Assembly: GCF_012273895.1 (NCBI RefSeq)
Contig: NC_052117.1
Location: forward strand, 8,316,406 to 8,380,405
Reading direction: 5' to 3'
From: Zerene cesonia
Lineage: Eukaryota > Arthropoda > Insecta > Lepidoptera > Pieridae
DNA length: 64,000 bases
Shown here: piece after piece, positions 31,901-46,900 of the stretch
Position numbering within the stretch: position 1 is the stretch's first letter
Layout of the letters: every line of letters starts with the position of its first letter
The notes under the pieces: model-generated
What the model was told of the DNA's origin: nothing
Databases searched by the model: none
Seen by the model: only the letters and a program-made list of their open reading frames with translations
Made by a program: the position numbers and the translations under genes

Positions 31901-34900
31901 TCTTGTTTTTTAAATATAACTGGATTTTAAATATTGAATATAATTTAAATCCGTTGTATTGTTTCTATACAATTATTTACAGCATTCTATGTACAAAAGT
32001 TTATAGAAAATTTTAAAGTTTGAATTTAGAAATTTTAGTGGACCACACACATTTTTTTCTACTTAATGCCAATCATAATTGACTTACTTTTTCTATCGAC
32101 ATCGAAGTTTTTTTCTTTCAAACTGTTTTTGTGTATCTGTGGTTCTTCATAAAACTCTATAAAGCCAATTGTCAATACATTTAATAAAGACATTATAACT
32201 TTTTTTTCCAAAAAACAAGTTTATGATGGATGATTCTGAGAAATATTTAGATAATTTTTGTTGCTGTTTCGTTTGTGATTTCAAAGAAAATTATTGTCAC
32301 AAAATAACAATTTCACCATTAAAACTCACACTGAGAAGAAAACCCTTTTTCAGTACATCGGTCGATAAAAAGTTTAGTCATTGATGTCTCTAACCATTGT
32401 TTTCAAATATAACGTGTACTGAGAAGTCTGATATGAAATAATTTCAGTTTATGCTTGAATCTGCTTGTCGTCGCAAACGCGTTGGAATCTTCGAGAATGG
32501 AAGATTCGTTTGAATGTAAAACACAACCGCCTTCCCTAACCATTTACGGTGTAATTTCTAAAATTCCCTCACAAATCGCTGGATAAATTCCACCTGGGGC
32601 TTTCTATGGTATGTAACTTTCGCTCATAGCTTTTATATACCTCATGAGAGTGTTGTTTAATTACTTGTATGATTTTAACGTATACAAAATGTAAGTAAAA
32701 TCGTTATATAGAAAACAAAAAATATATTCTCCCCGTGACCACGCTCGCTGTAAAGTGTTCGAAACGTCGGGTTAATAATATAATGAATAAATCGCGTTTA
32801 AAATCCGTTAAAAAGTTTTTAATTTCCAAATGTATAATACTCGCGTAAAATCAAACACAAAAAATATGTTTTTGAAATATAAACAAATAATCAAGTCTCA
32901 TCACAATATTCTCTAAAAAAAGCCATTATGAAAATGTTATTAAATTATTTGTATGATTGTGAAATATACCAAACTAGATTTTCGCCCGCGGCATTGCCCG
33001 CGTAGCCGCAAGAAAGCTAGTTTTGCATGGATCCCGTTCCCGTGGGATTTACCGGATAAAAACTATTCTATGTCCGTCTTCTAGTTCTAATCTACTTCTT
33101 CACCAATTTTCAATCAAATCGGTTAATCCGTTCTTGAGTTATAAATAGTGTAACTAACACTACTTTCTTTTATATCTATAGATGAAAGCAAAATCGTTTT
33201 ATAGAGAACAAAAACCATATTTTATAAATATAAAGAAATAATCAAGTCTTATCATAATATTCCGTAAAAAGCTCAAATTCCATTAATATATTTTAAAAAT
33301 TTAGTTCTTTGTCGCGTGAATTTCCGTTCTCTGTGATCCTTAATAGAATAACGCTCAGCGATACAATAAATAAACTTTACCTTACTTTATATACCTTTTT
33401 TTCTAATTTCACGAATTTGAAAGTGTTTTAATGAGAAATTTTGAAAGAATAGAAAAAATTTGATCACGAGGCAGGATATTTTAATGATTTACAAAGTTAA
33501 CAGGAATTTGTGAGCAAATATATTCTCTATGTATACATTTTTAAATGTTTTCTATGGAAGTACACAATTAATTTTAACAAAAAACCCAATCCGCTTTCAA
33601 GTTGTCAGAAGTTAAATAGGACACGAGAGGTACCAGCTTTCCAATAAAAAAAGAATCTTCAAAATTTGTTCACCCCATAAATAGTTATGAAGTATCAAGC
33701 ACAAATAAAACCCTGAGAACCACCGCCTTGAAGTCGTTTAAAAAGACGCACCAAAACTCACATCACCCATAGTTACCAAATTTTCAAGCTGTTTTAGTTA
33801 CATATCCACACTCGGTAAAATAGGCCAATGCCAGCATAACCTAAATGTTATGTTACATCTGCTACAAACGGAACGATAGTTTAATGGGCTTTTGGTAACA
33901 TGAAGCAGTCTCCATAAATTATATCCAAGGAATATTAAGCGTGTTGATATTTTCATAAACGTATGATATATCGTGCTGTTTTTATGTGGGATCGGAATAT
34001 ATTTATATTATACGTACCATATTACACGTTAACGTTTCAATGCATGCTACTTTCTTTAAATTGATAGTGAGGTCTAAAGTATAATTATGAATTAGAGATA
34101 ACAAATAAATGTTGTCAGAGTTTTATTAGGACGTTCCTATCTTCCTCGTTGGTAGGTCACATCGTGATATTTATGGTATTTTTATAACTGTCATATACAT
34201 ATATTTTGTATTGTTGCCTCTTGATGCTAAATTAATAATAACTAAATCTTAATAAAGCAGCGGGTGAACTCGTGAAGATCGGCGAAAAATAGTAGCTTTA
34301 TAATAGTGGCAAAATGCCACCATGTTTCGTACAGTCAGTGGGGGAGGAAGGCCATATCCTTTTGTTCACCCTTCCGATCTTCCTTCCTTTTACCTGATCC
34401 TAAATTACACCAGCTTCTTTGCCGTCTATCACATAAAAATATATAATTCATTCAAATGCAGTTACTCAAAACGTTTATATTTTTCACATTTGTAGCTTGA
34501 AATAAATTTTATAATGGTATTGTTAAATAATTCATTAACTGACTTCGACGAAACTGTTTGATACTAAGAGCACCCCGCAATGTAGGAAAAGAATATAATT
34601 TTATAATCTGTATCCCACTTGTGCGTAAAACCATTTTCATATTATCTGATCGATTTTATGGGAAGAAGGTACCATCTCCAATAGATATTGATCACCGAAA
34701 GGCGTTGGATTGTATTGCTCTTATATTAAAGACTGTATCACGAAACTCAAACATTATTTATTCAACACGAGCCTTTAGAAGCCCTTACGTATCATCATAA
34801 TACATGATTTAATATTTACCACCGCTTCGGAAAGCAGTATCAACAGAGAGGAGCCGACAAGAAACCTTAATTGTTCTTTACAAGACATGTCATAAGAAAC

Positions 34901-37900
34901 ACAATTATTGTTTCCTTTTCATAATATCACACGTTAATATCAAGTAATACGATATGTGTGTATTTAATATGAACTTAGTTATATCCGATACCTTGATGTT
35001 TTCATCCCATATTTCCTATACTCCGTAGCTTCTATTAAGTTTGTAAGAATAAATGTAAGTGTAAAAGGGTGTGTATAGCGATAAACGATATAAAGACTAT
35101 TTGAATTTAAATTTTTATATGGACGACTTTAGAAATAAAATATGTAATACCAACAAAATTAGTTTCCAGTTATCATTTGATAATTTTGTATACAAAAGTT
35201 TTTGTTGAAGGACTTCAATCTTTGAAATGCAATATAGCCCCAGAAAAATTCGAAAAGTATCAATTATACAGTGACGTTAACGTTTCAATAAAATTTAAAT
35301 GAATTAGAAAATGTTAAACGTTTTAATGGCGCTCTTTATTATCCTTCATAAATTACGATTATCCGCATTTATGTCCGCTAAAAATAACAAACTGCAGTAC
35401 GAACATTAACCTACTAATTAAAACGACGCGATTCGATGAGTCGGCATTCGATGGGATACGCCGGTCAAATCTCCGTTTGCTGAAAGGTCAGGTATCATTT
35501 CACCTAGATGACGTTTAACCGTTCGATAACTTTCATTTCAACTTTGAATTTCAATCTTACAGTAACATAAATCACAGAATAGTTTGTGAGAGACCTCTTT
35601 TTTCCTATGATACAAATTATTGCCTTAAGAATTGTAAACGCCTCGTTATACCTAAATATCGCAATCGATATTAATTGAATCGAAACTATGTTTTTTTTAC
35701 AGAAGCACCCAGAAATAAGCCATGTTCTCCGATTAGTTATTCGTTGTCATCATCATCATCAGCCCATATATGTTCCCATAGCAGGGACACGGGTCGCCTA
35801 TGCGGGTGCACAGGCCGAACTTTTGATTCTTGGATCTGTTGCTTCATCATTTCGAGACGTGGTGAAAGTTAAAAATATTTTATTTTATTTTATTTCTCCT
35901 CGAACTCCTCTCCGGTCTCGAGCCTACTACTTAACGTTACATAAAACCCTGTTTGAGCGTAATAGATAGGTTTTTACTCATCCCAAGAACATATCAAATC
36001 TGACTCCGCAATAGCAAGGTGGACAAGCGTAAGCCTCCGAAGGTGTAACAAGTAATACTTAAAGATTTGATTGGATAAATTATACAATAATTATAAGAAA
36101 TATTACTAAACAGAATAGTAATAAAGGTAATATAGACCCTTTAAGGATAAATTGTCGAACATAATGTTGTTTTTCTTCCCTTGATAGAGACAACAAACTG
36201 ATTTACCCAACGATTAAATTGGCACGTGTAAGATCTGTAAGAAAGTGGAAATTCATGGCACGAAATATAATATTCAATCTAGATAAAACACTGAATTCGT
36301 TATATCCGGACCGAAATTATAATATTTATTGGGTTAATTCACTCACATCTCGCCCCGATTGGAGTGCAAATGGAATATTTGATAAGGCTTTTTTATGTAT
36401 CTGTCTACTGAGTGTCATTACACTGGTTTTATGAATCTATGGTTTTCTTTAGTAAAGTCTTAAATTGTTATGAATAATAAACATATTTCTGTTTAATTAT
36501 TACCTTGACTGAATGTTTTTCTAATTATTACATATTTGTATCAAATCGACAAATAGTATGTAGTTAAATGAAATGCTGTAATTTCCTTTAATTAAAGGTG
36601 TAGTCCAGGTAAAATGTAAGCTGAATAAAACGTTATCTGTATTCCTTGTAAAAAATTGTTTCAACATATATTATGAAAAATTCTAATGAATTTAAAGAGT
36701 GTAAGTAGCATGTGTTTATTGTTATCGTATTATTGTAGCTTCGAATAGGATGTATTGTAGTTATAAAATATGAGTCAGGAGAAAAGAAAAAGGTATACAA
36801 TTGAACCAATTGTTAAAATTACAAAACCTACCAAAAGAAAGATGATTTACAAACAACCTGCCGATCGAAAAGTTAACGTTCAGGTGAAATTACTTCAAAA
36901 GCAATTAATTAAAAACAAATTCATTCATGCCTATATTTTAATCGGGCGTCAGTGGAACTCACGCGAAAAATTTAGAAATTCACCTTTTGCTGTAATATAA
37001 ACATAATTATCGTCTGAAAACTTTTCACGGAAGGTCCTTCAATACATACCTCAGATCAACGAGACATTCACGTAGATAATTTAATTCTATAGTTCACGAA
37101 ATAGATATCGAAGATTCAACCATGTTTACAAACTACACGTAGGTACAATAACAAACTCAAGCCGCACTAATCAAATCGCTCTTATGAATTATATTCCGTC
37201 AATTAGAGTGAAAACTACGTTCGAGTTGGGATCAAATTTAACTGTGAAATTTAAGAAGTAACTTTGTAACGTACGATTGGTGATGGTTAGGGATTACATG
37301 AGCGGTTTGATAGCGTCTTTAAGCGTTTTCACAGCGGTTTTCTTATATTATAAGACGGTTGCTTGGTACACTGCTTTTTTGTATCTTATGACGCATACAT
37401 AATTATATATATACTACTGAAGTTGTATGTAATTATAATATAATCTAATCAGATACATTAATTTGGTATAGCTGTGACGATTTGTAAGCGGTTTAGTGTT
37501 TTGTAAAAAATAATTATTAATTACAATATAGAGAATGATTGTCCGCCTCCTTGATACAGTGTTTAGCGCGTGAGCGTAGAACCGAGGGGTGTTGTTTTTG
37601 ATTCCCGGTGGAGACACACAAAAAAAACGTCCCGGTCTTACACCACAGAGAAGACTGATCACCTACTTGTCCATTAATAAAATCGATCAGTGAACCAGAT
37701 GTATATCATCTGCCCCATACACCACTAGAAGACTTGGGACCTCACTTTTTTTACATAGAGAATAGACTAAACAGGGAATAAGTTTATATAGGGAACTCCC
37801 AGTAAAACGCTATCAATACCTCCTACTCGTTAGTTACACAACAAATCCAATACTTCAAAGGATTATTTCAGTCCCGTGGTAAAAATATGTCGAGTAAATA

Positions 37901-40900
37901 TAAAGGAGGCCATCGAGGGTATTTCATGAGCGATTTACTGCTAACATAATATGAGCGACGAATGATATATCTCAGTTATTATTTATTGCGGACATAGCGT
38001 GCTGAATGTGCATACTAGCCGTTGCGTGCGGCGTTGTCTGTGTTATATCGTACTGGAATATGTATAAATCGTAAATCTACGTAATAAATCTACGTAAATA
38101 TTAAATCGTAATAATATTTACGTAGATTTATTGATAGTATTGTTGTAATTTATTGACTATTTACGCATATATATTTTTAAAATTAATTAAAAATTCATAC
38201 AAGCATCTTTAGAGCTTTATGTATTTAGATATCATTTTTTAAATGTGAGAGTCGAGCACGCTTCGATACGAATTGGCCCAGCTCGCACTGAGGAAGCACC
38301 ACGCCCCCAAAAAGACTGGCGTGAAATAGTATTTTAGTAGAAGCATGTTAATGTGTTTCTTTTCCCTTCCAAGTCCTTTCCTTTTTTCCAGTCAAATCTT
38401 TCCTTATCCCTTACTCCTTAAAAGTGGGCAGCGCATTCGCAGAGGCACTACCTCTGTGAACGTTCATGGTTGCTGGTAATAGCTGGTGGTTTGCCTGGTG
38501 GTAACCTAACCTTTTAAACTCTGTGTTACTTTTTTGAGTATTAGTTGCTTTCGACGATAGTTCAAAAAGCTTTTCTAAGTATTTTGTACAAAAACCGAGT
38601 ATGTATATTTTTTGAAAATGTCAAAATCAACAAATCCCTACTGATGTTAGGAATAAATAAGGAAGCAAAGGAAATATTGATGGCTGAACCACTGGACGGG
38701 CTATGATTATGATGTATAGATAGATGTGAAGCTTTTGTTGAAATAATCTTGAAAGGGTCATACAGGGGTATAGAAATTTGCAAGGATGAGGAGGAAGTGA
38801 CAACTTGAAGGGTTCGTGAACAATGCTCAGAGTAGAAAAATACTGTTTAGGAATACCTACGTAATACATTAATTTATACTGGTTTATAATTACATGAAAA
38901 TATTTTCAAGGTTAACACCTCTAATCTAATCTAATCTAAATCGGTTGTTTTATAATTTGTGCACGCCCCACATTCGTGTAATTTGGCGTGATAATTTGAC
39001 ATAAGTAGCCGAATAATAAAACATATTTTGTCATCCGTGATTTTTCCTCAGCATACGCTTAATACGAGCAATAATCTAAATTATATTAATCTGTTCAAAA
39101 CTTGACATCAGCAGAAACCGTCCTCAATGGGAGCTGGAATTGCCACTAAAGAAAAAAAAACATATTTATGACAAATGTCACTTAAACAAGATGGCCTCCA
39201 CAGGCCGTCAAATTATATTAATATATATTTTTTCAAGTAGAAAGTATATTAATTATCACGTTTAGTGTGTAATGTATTACTTATTACGGAAACTCATGAA
39301 AGATTCTGTAAGTTTTGATGCTTTAAAGTTTATATATAAACTTTATAAACTTTAGCTAATTGGTATATTCTGCACAAAATATAGAAGATTAATGTTCGCC
39401 CAGGCTCACTTAAATATATTTCATAGTTTGAGTGAGTTTATTAAAGAGGGACCACGAATAAATAGTTGAATAAAATTTGTAAAACCTTAAATAATGAACA
39501 TACCTGACATTCTTATTATTATACCGATAGCAATTAAAAATCTCGTATACGTTATTTTTAACATTGGTGTCAAGCTGTTTCTACTTGGAAATAATAAAAC
39601 CGATTAAACCTTCTTCTGCTTATACTAAGACGTCTAAAGAAAAACGACTTGAATCTATAGTTATGATAATATTTATTTTATCAATTACATAAACTCCATT
39701 ATCAAGTAAATAAATTCCATTCCTCCATTATAAGGCTAGTACCGTGATCCCGCCCGTCTACAGTACGGCATATTGAGTTAAGAAGTTTGGGATTTATGTT
39801 GACTTGATGTTCACACAAGGTCCAAATTCACACTAGAAAACAAACTAGTTTGGGGACATTACTTAATCGACTTACTCAATTACTAGGCGGAGGGTTTGCT
39901 TGGATGATTGGATGAAATTTAACAGCTGTTTTAGATTTGTGCCCGCGTTTTTGTTTGCGTTTATTTCATGCTATCGCGAGACAATGTGTAGGTATAACTA
40001 GCTGTGCCCCGCGGTTGCACCCACGTCGTACATGATGTATATAGTTTAAACACTTCCGCAATGAACTATTTATTGTTCACAATTATAAATATTTCCATTC
40101 GAATTAGTCGTTTCTGAGTTTAAACAAACTTTAGCTTCACTTGAATATTAAAAGTTAATGTTCACCTCAATTTTCTCCCTTAAAGGTTAGATTTTGTAAC
40201 AAAAAGAGTTTTAGTTTTTTCCAAAGGTCTAAAAGATCTCTACACTAAATTTCATAAAAACAGTATTACTGTTTTTAATAGTTTTAGGTGGTAAAAAGAG
40301 GTTCTAGTGTTTTAGGGTTATATAGTAACAGAATGGATTATACTATCATATAAAATAAAAAATCAGTTTTAGAGTTTCAAAGTTCCCGCCTTATCTTCCA
40401 AATTACCCTTGCTAAATCTATTTGAAGATAAACGATAAAAGCAGAATTTTAACTGTCACACACAATTACATATTACAATTTAATATTAAACTTATATAAT
40501 AAACTGTCATCCAATTTCGACCTTTGTTTGGGGATCGGCTAATCGGCTTCTGTCAAATAACGACTGCCCGGGGAAAGGGGCCGGTAATATTGTTACAGAA
40601 CGTGACCCTCCCTGGATATTATTTTACGTTTAAAATTGCAATGCGAAAAGGTGGGGTACAATGAAATCGAATAAGGCTGATGGGGCTCTGAGTAATTCAT
40701 ATGTCACTCTTTATAAATCATTAGATTACACTCATCATTAAAACTGAAATATCTTCGCAAATTCATCGCTTAGGTAGGTAAAAGAGTTTTTGAGATCGGT
40801 TGCGCTGTTTTTGTGTGAAAACATTACAAAACACAAGTGTTTCCTCTTCGTTGTATAAGGTAAGACAATAATATATAGGGTAACGTTAATAACCGTTAAA

Positions 40901-43900
40901 ACAAAGGCATATTTACTCAAATTATTCAAGTACCCACTTCCAAACGCAGGTACCGCTTGAGGTCAAAAAGGCACAGCACGTTAAACCTTTTATTTTTAGC
41001 TTTCATTGTGAAAATTCAAGGCCGATGTTCATAACAGCATGAATTTATTATTATACATGCGATTTTGAACCTTTGCGGCTGAATGTTAAAGTACTATTTC
41101 ATATTGCTTTGCGTTTGGTATATAACAATGAAAATGACATTTCAGTTGTGAAGCAAATTGGATTCACGTTTTTAACCATCCAAGGCATACGGGGAATATG
41201 ATTTTATTTGTTTCCGGGAGTAAACTATCTGATATCCTTTTTAATGTTTATAATATTTGTAAAGAAAAAGCATCAGCCTTAACATATCAACTACACATAT
41301 TCAAATTGTTATTTTATATTACTTCCATCGTCTGTACAAATAATCCTTTTTTAATTTCCTCAAAAATAAAAATCAACACCCGTCACATAAAATAGTCTCT
41401 CTTCCCTTAATCACGCTCGTTAAAAAGTGTTCAAAACGTGTGGATACTGTAGTAGTATTATGTTATCTGTGGTAAAGATAAATAATATTTATCACTACAT
41501 AGTGTAATAAAACAAATTCGCTTTCCGCGGTCTGTCTTTAAAACTACACACCTATTTTGATGATTTTTTTTAATAGATAGGGTGATTCAAGAGGAAGTTT
41601 TATATGTACTTCCATTGAACTACTTCGTATTTAACGCGTGAAACGCCGCGACAAAAGCTAGTAATGGATAAAATGCATTAAGAGTTTTTTAAAAATCTAA
41701 TTTCTAAGTTACATACCATATCCAGATAAAACTTTTGAAGACGATTCTCGAAGAGAAATGCAACAATAAAACTTCAGGTAAATTTCATTGCAGGACTCAA
41801 AGATTGTCTAAATAAAGTTAAGGAGTCGGTTTCGAGGTCGCTCTTTGTTGTAAAACCTCTTCACTGTTACGAGTATCGATCTCGAATCAAGGTTGACATT
41901 CTTACATTCTGCGTGTAAACGATAACTTATAAATATAGGCTATTGACGTTTATCTGTGGACCATAGTAAACAAACCGTGGAATGTTCTAGAATGTAGAAA
42001 TGTACAATGTAGTGTTTTCTTTTTTTTATATGGTCAGTGCTCATTCCAAAACAATCGCGATGTATGGCTCAGAGTATAATTATATCTTTCAATTAATTTA
42101 ACAATAAAACCCGCATTGTGCATTATTATAAAAAAGTATTTTTTTTATTTAACATATTTCTTAGAAAGATCTAAGAAATAATAAATAAATATCGTTTAGC
42201 TTTTGAAAATAGCTCTCTGACCGCTTCGCATGCGTGTTCAAAGGAAATTCACATGGGATTAGGATGTTTCACCGCGGTAAAAAATAACCTATGTATGTAC
42301 AAATCAATAAAAACACACTTTCATATTCATAATTAATATTTTATTAGTAACACACCTTACCTTTCACCTTTTAGTATTTCGTGCCTAAACCAACTGAAGT
42401 GTTATATTTTTTCTGTCTTAAAGAGAAAATAGTGACTTCGTTACTACAAAAAATTACGAAAATCGCATAGTCACGATAATTATCTGGCAACAATTCTAGA
42501 AAACATAACCTGTAATCTTATTTAACAACAACAAAAAATTGCTCGATATTGTTAAATTACCTACGTTAAAGAACGATGACGTCTTTCTTTCTTACAATAA
42601 GATAGCGCTTGACTGCGTGCTTGTGATACCTAGGTTCACTCGTCTCTTAATGAAGAATTTTTGGCCCATATTGTACTTTTTACTTCGGATTGTATTCAGA
42701 AAACCCGTGTGTGAGTGTGAAAACTTCAGAGAGCAGCAAGCAATTATATGTCCTACAAGTCATGCCTTCGCATCATCAGTCAACCCTGCCTTAGAGCGAC
42801 AGAACAGAATTTCAAAGTAACCTACCCTAATTCTATAAATAGAGCATGGCGTTCCGGTAAAATAATTTGCACCCCAATAAAGCGAGGAGGCGCTCAATAA
42901 AGTATCACTTGAAAGAAATATTGCGTCCTAAGAAATTATAAAGCAATTTGAGAGATCGTACTGTCAATTTTACTAAGTAAAAGTGGTGGAAGGTAGGCAT
43001 TTTATTCTTTTAAAAATATTATTTTCTTAACTAGATTAAGTTTTTAAATATTATGTTCATCATTAATTGTATTAGATAACAATGTATTTACCAAATGTCA
43101 AAAAATTTACTCAGTGTCTTTGTCAAAACAACTTGTGTAATTCACAAATTGTACACTCAAATCGCTGATTGAATTTCCACTTAAATTTTGATTGATAGAT
43201 AAATAAAAACTTGGAGAAAGAAAAGAATAAAAAATATGTTATTTCCGTATTCATCCAATCGTATTAAACCAATTGCAATTTGAGATTACAAAATGTTCAA
43301 GATCAAATGGATGTGCCCTTGAACGCTTCGCAGATATTAATTGGCCGTAACTTTAAACCAATTTATGATGTATATTCCCCAGAGATGTGACCAGCTTTCT
43401 GTTACTATCTATTACAACTTTATCAAATTGAAAACTATGCAGATTTAATTCATGCTCATAAATGATAAAGAAACTTGGAAAGAGACTGTAAAATTGTAAA
43501 TTATAATCTATCTCGTGAGATTGTAAACTGGTGAAATATTGTGATAATTGCATTGTCCGTAGATAAATACATCTATTAAGTTAAATCGTTAAATTGTCAA
43601 ATGACAATCGACAAACAACAACTCGCGTACTGATTGGTTTAATTGATATGACAGGGTAGGTTAGGATCGGTTGATAAATTCTAGGCATAATAAACAAATG
43701 CGAGCGTCGGTAAAGTGAATCACATCGCCACATATCGGCCAACTGTAAGACCGGCCAGTCAAGGGCAACCTTAGATACTGTGGCGAGATCACGGTTGGCC
43801 GAGAGGCTAGGCGTTGCTACAGTTTGGCAAAAAACGCAGGTTCGAATCCCGCCTCGTGATCAAATCTTTTCTATTCTTTCAAAATTTCTCTTTTATAAAG

Positions 43901-46900
43901 TATTTCAATGCTATAAAACTAAAAATTAAAACTTCAGATAGTTGACAAATTTCAGAGTTTACACTTCTGTTAACTCATTTTCAATACATTGATTTCTATC
44001 ACTGCTAAACTATCTTTGTTTCTAATTTAACGCATTATTTTTGGTAGAGTATAGTCTATCGAAAATAAATGCGTTAAATTGTTTGAAACCAATCAATATT
44101 TAATGCAACTGGATACGATTTAATGTATTCTTGTTCCTCCCCCACCAAGGACTATGTTAATAATGACCCAATGTCCACAAATTGAGCCGGTACCGAGGTT
44201 CAAAGGGAATACGCACAAGAAGCATCTCAGCCAAAACGCAAAACTGACAAAGCCCTCCGGCTGCCACCGCAGCTCTGCGGCTTACCTATGTAGCATTCAG
44301 TTAGAATTGAGCTCGAATTCAACTTAATTACATCACTGTGTTTGAATTTAGAGACCCGCCATTTCACAATGCTGTAGGAATAGCGAATGAAACCAGACGT
44401 TTTAAATTAATCATTATTTTAATAAAAAACTAAACCGCTTTTAAATTGTGAGAAATATACCGAATTTGAGGCCACATACGAGCTACCAGATTTCAAATTC
44501 AAAAAGATTCATAAGAATCGGTACAGTTAGTATAAAGTTATGAGGTAACAAACACACAGCCGAATTGATAACCTCCTCCTTTTTTTAAGTTGGTTGAATG
44601 ATCATTGAAGGTTTGTACTGAATAAAAAGCAACTGGAGCAAATTGAACAATATTTTTGTTCTTATACAGATGCTTGTCTCAACATTTCACTTTGATGTTA
44701 GGAATTTAGCAGAGGTGATTATCGTTGTGATCGACTACTTCATTATAAAATACTTATAAATCTGTATTTATAAGCATTTTATACAGTATTATTCGTAGTT
44801 CCATCGCTCTTGAGCGTTTTTAAACAATGACAATTTGAACATGTAATTAGAATGCTTTTAATGAAGAACGTTATTTCAGAACTAACGGGTTTTTAGTAAA
44901 CTTCTATAAATACCTAAAAATTACAGCGTAAAATAATGAATAAATTGGTTTTTGTACTTTAAAGACAATTATTAAACAAGCATTAACGACGAGGTTGCGA
45001 ATGACTTTACTTAGAAAGTTTTTTATCCACCATTGAAAGAAATTACGGGAAAACATGATTGTCACCAATCAACCGGTTTAGATGAAATTTGGTACAGAGA
45101 TAGAAAAAAATAGAATAGTTTTTATTTCGGAAATCTCACAGGAATAGGAACTACGGACTATTTATAATTTTTACGGGGAAAACCTCGGGACTGCCGAATT
45201 TTTCTCTTGACTGCGTAGATAAAGCTAGTGGCGGAAAGCTGGTTTATTATAAATAATATTTTAAATGGACCAACGACCTACATCCGAAGATAAATGACTT
45301 CTATATTTTAACGATCAAAAGCACTATTAGACTATAATTTGATCTTAAAAAAATATTTTTATTTCCTATGTATTGTTGAATAAAAAAATGTTTGAACTTT
45401 GTACCTTTTGTATTTCTAATGTTTTCACACAATAACCACTGCCGATTTAATTAACTCTTTCACCATTAGAAAGTTGCACCTTCACATAGTGACTTAGGCT
45501 ATATATGTACTACAGGCGAAGCTGGCGAACAGCTCGCAGGTTATAAAACGGGAAACAATTGAGAAATCTTCGTTCCATTGCGCTGTATCCCGTCATACAG
45601 CGCAATGAAGACATCATCATCTGTTTAACACACATTGATCTGTATCAATGTACCTACGTCTATACAGAGCTTGTCACGTGGCTTTCATTCTTCCACGATA
45701 CAATGCATGTCAGCCGTATTGGTTTTTAAAACGCGGCAGAAAGTATTTCAACGTTTTAGCATTAGACACAATGCGCGTTGTATGCAGGTTCTCTTCGAAT
45801 TCATCTCCATTTCTGAAAGATTTTTCATGTTTGATATTTTATAAATGAACAAGTATGTTTTATTGTTCTTTTGCGTATTTGTGTCGACATTTTGAATTCT
45901 TTCTGGATTGATTAACAGATATTATCTGAATAAAAATATGAGCAGAAAATTTTTTATTGTCGGATTATTATTTTTATATTAGATGTTGTAATGAAAAACG
46001 GCCGATGTTTCAATGTTATTCTACGAATGTAAGTTTTTGATTTTATTCAGAAAAAGGTAAAACTTTTATGTGTTTTAAAAATGTACAAACTGCTAGGCGA
46101 TTTTAAAATACTTTCACTATTAGATAATTACATTTTTCCTGAGCTATATAGGTACTAACTTTTACAATTATTTCCCATGAATTTTTAAATTGAAAAGTAT
46201 GTTTATTCGAACCGTTAATCTTCGAAACTTCTGGAACGAATTGAAAATAATTTTTGTGTTGGATATTTCACGTATTGTGGAAGGCTATAAGTATAACGGC
46301 TATAGAGTATCATATACGACGTGGATGAAACCGCGGAACACAGCCATTAAATATATAATGTAGGCTTTACGAATTGACTTTCATATTCAAATATACTAGT
46401 CAGTTTATTTGAAAAATCTATCGATCGAAATTACGCTGTAACTGGAATATTTTCACCGCTCATGAAATCTTTTGAATGAAACATCAGTCCGTATAGTCTC
46501 GTTAGGCGAACATTGATTTTCATTTTTATATTACGGGAGGATCTCGTTTTAATACAATGTGACTGAGGCGATCGTCAATTTGTAACTGGATGGATGTACA
46601 AATTTTTATGTTCACCGTGATACGAAAGGTAACAATTATTGTATATTATTTATGTGTTTATATTCTAAATTTAAATAAACTGCTGTTATTGTTTCTGTGA
46701 GATCTCTAATGAATAAATAAATAAATCATCAAATAATCTGTAATCCGATTAGGAGTAGCCATAACTGTCATTCATCCTCATCACCCAATGGTAGTGACAA
46801 CCTATTTAGATGTAAAATTCTCATAAATACTGTACATTTATCAAGCCCAAACATAAGGAAACTGCTGCAAATTTAGGAATTAGATCCCATCATTAGGTAG

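Noticed and set aside
42539..42820. Plus-strand frame of 93 codons.
   Set aside because: No domain, repeat or splice signal recognised; a similarity search would be needed to revive it.
43785..43857. Possible functional tRNA gene.
   Set aside because: Box A, box B and an acceptor stem exist, but the anticodon arm is poor and the SINE body follows; at least four further copies occur in the window.
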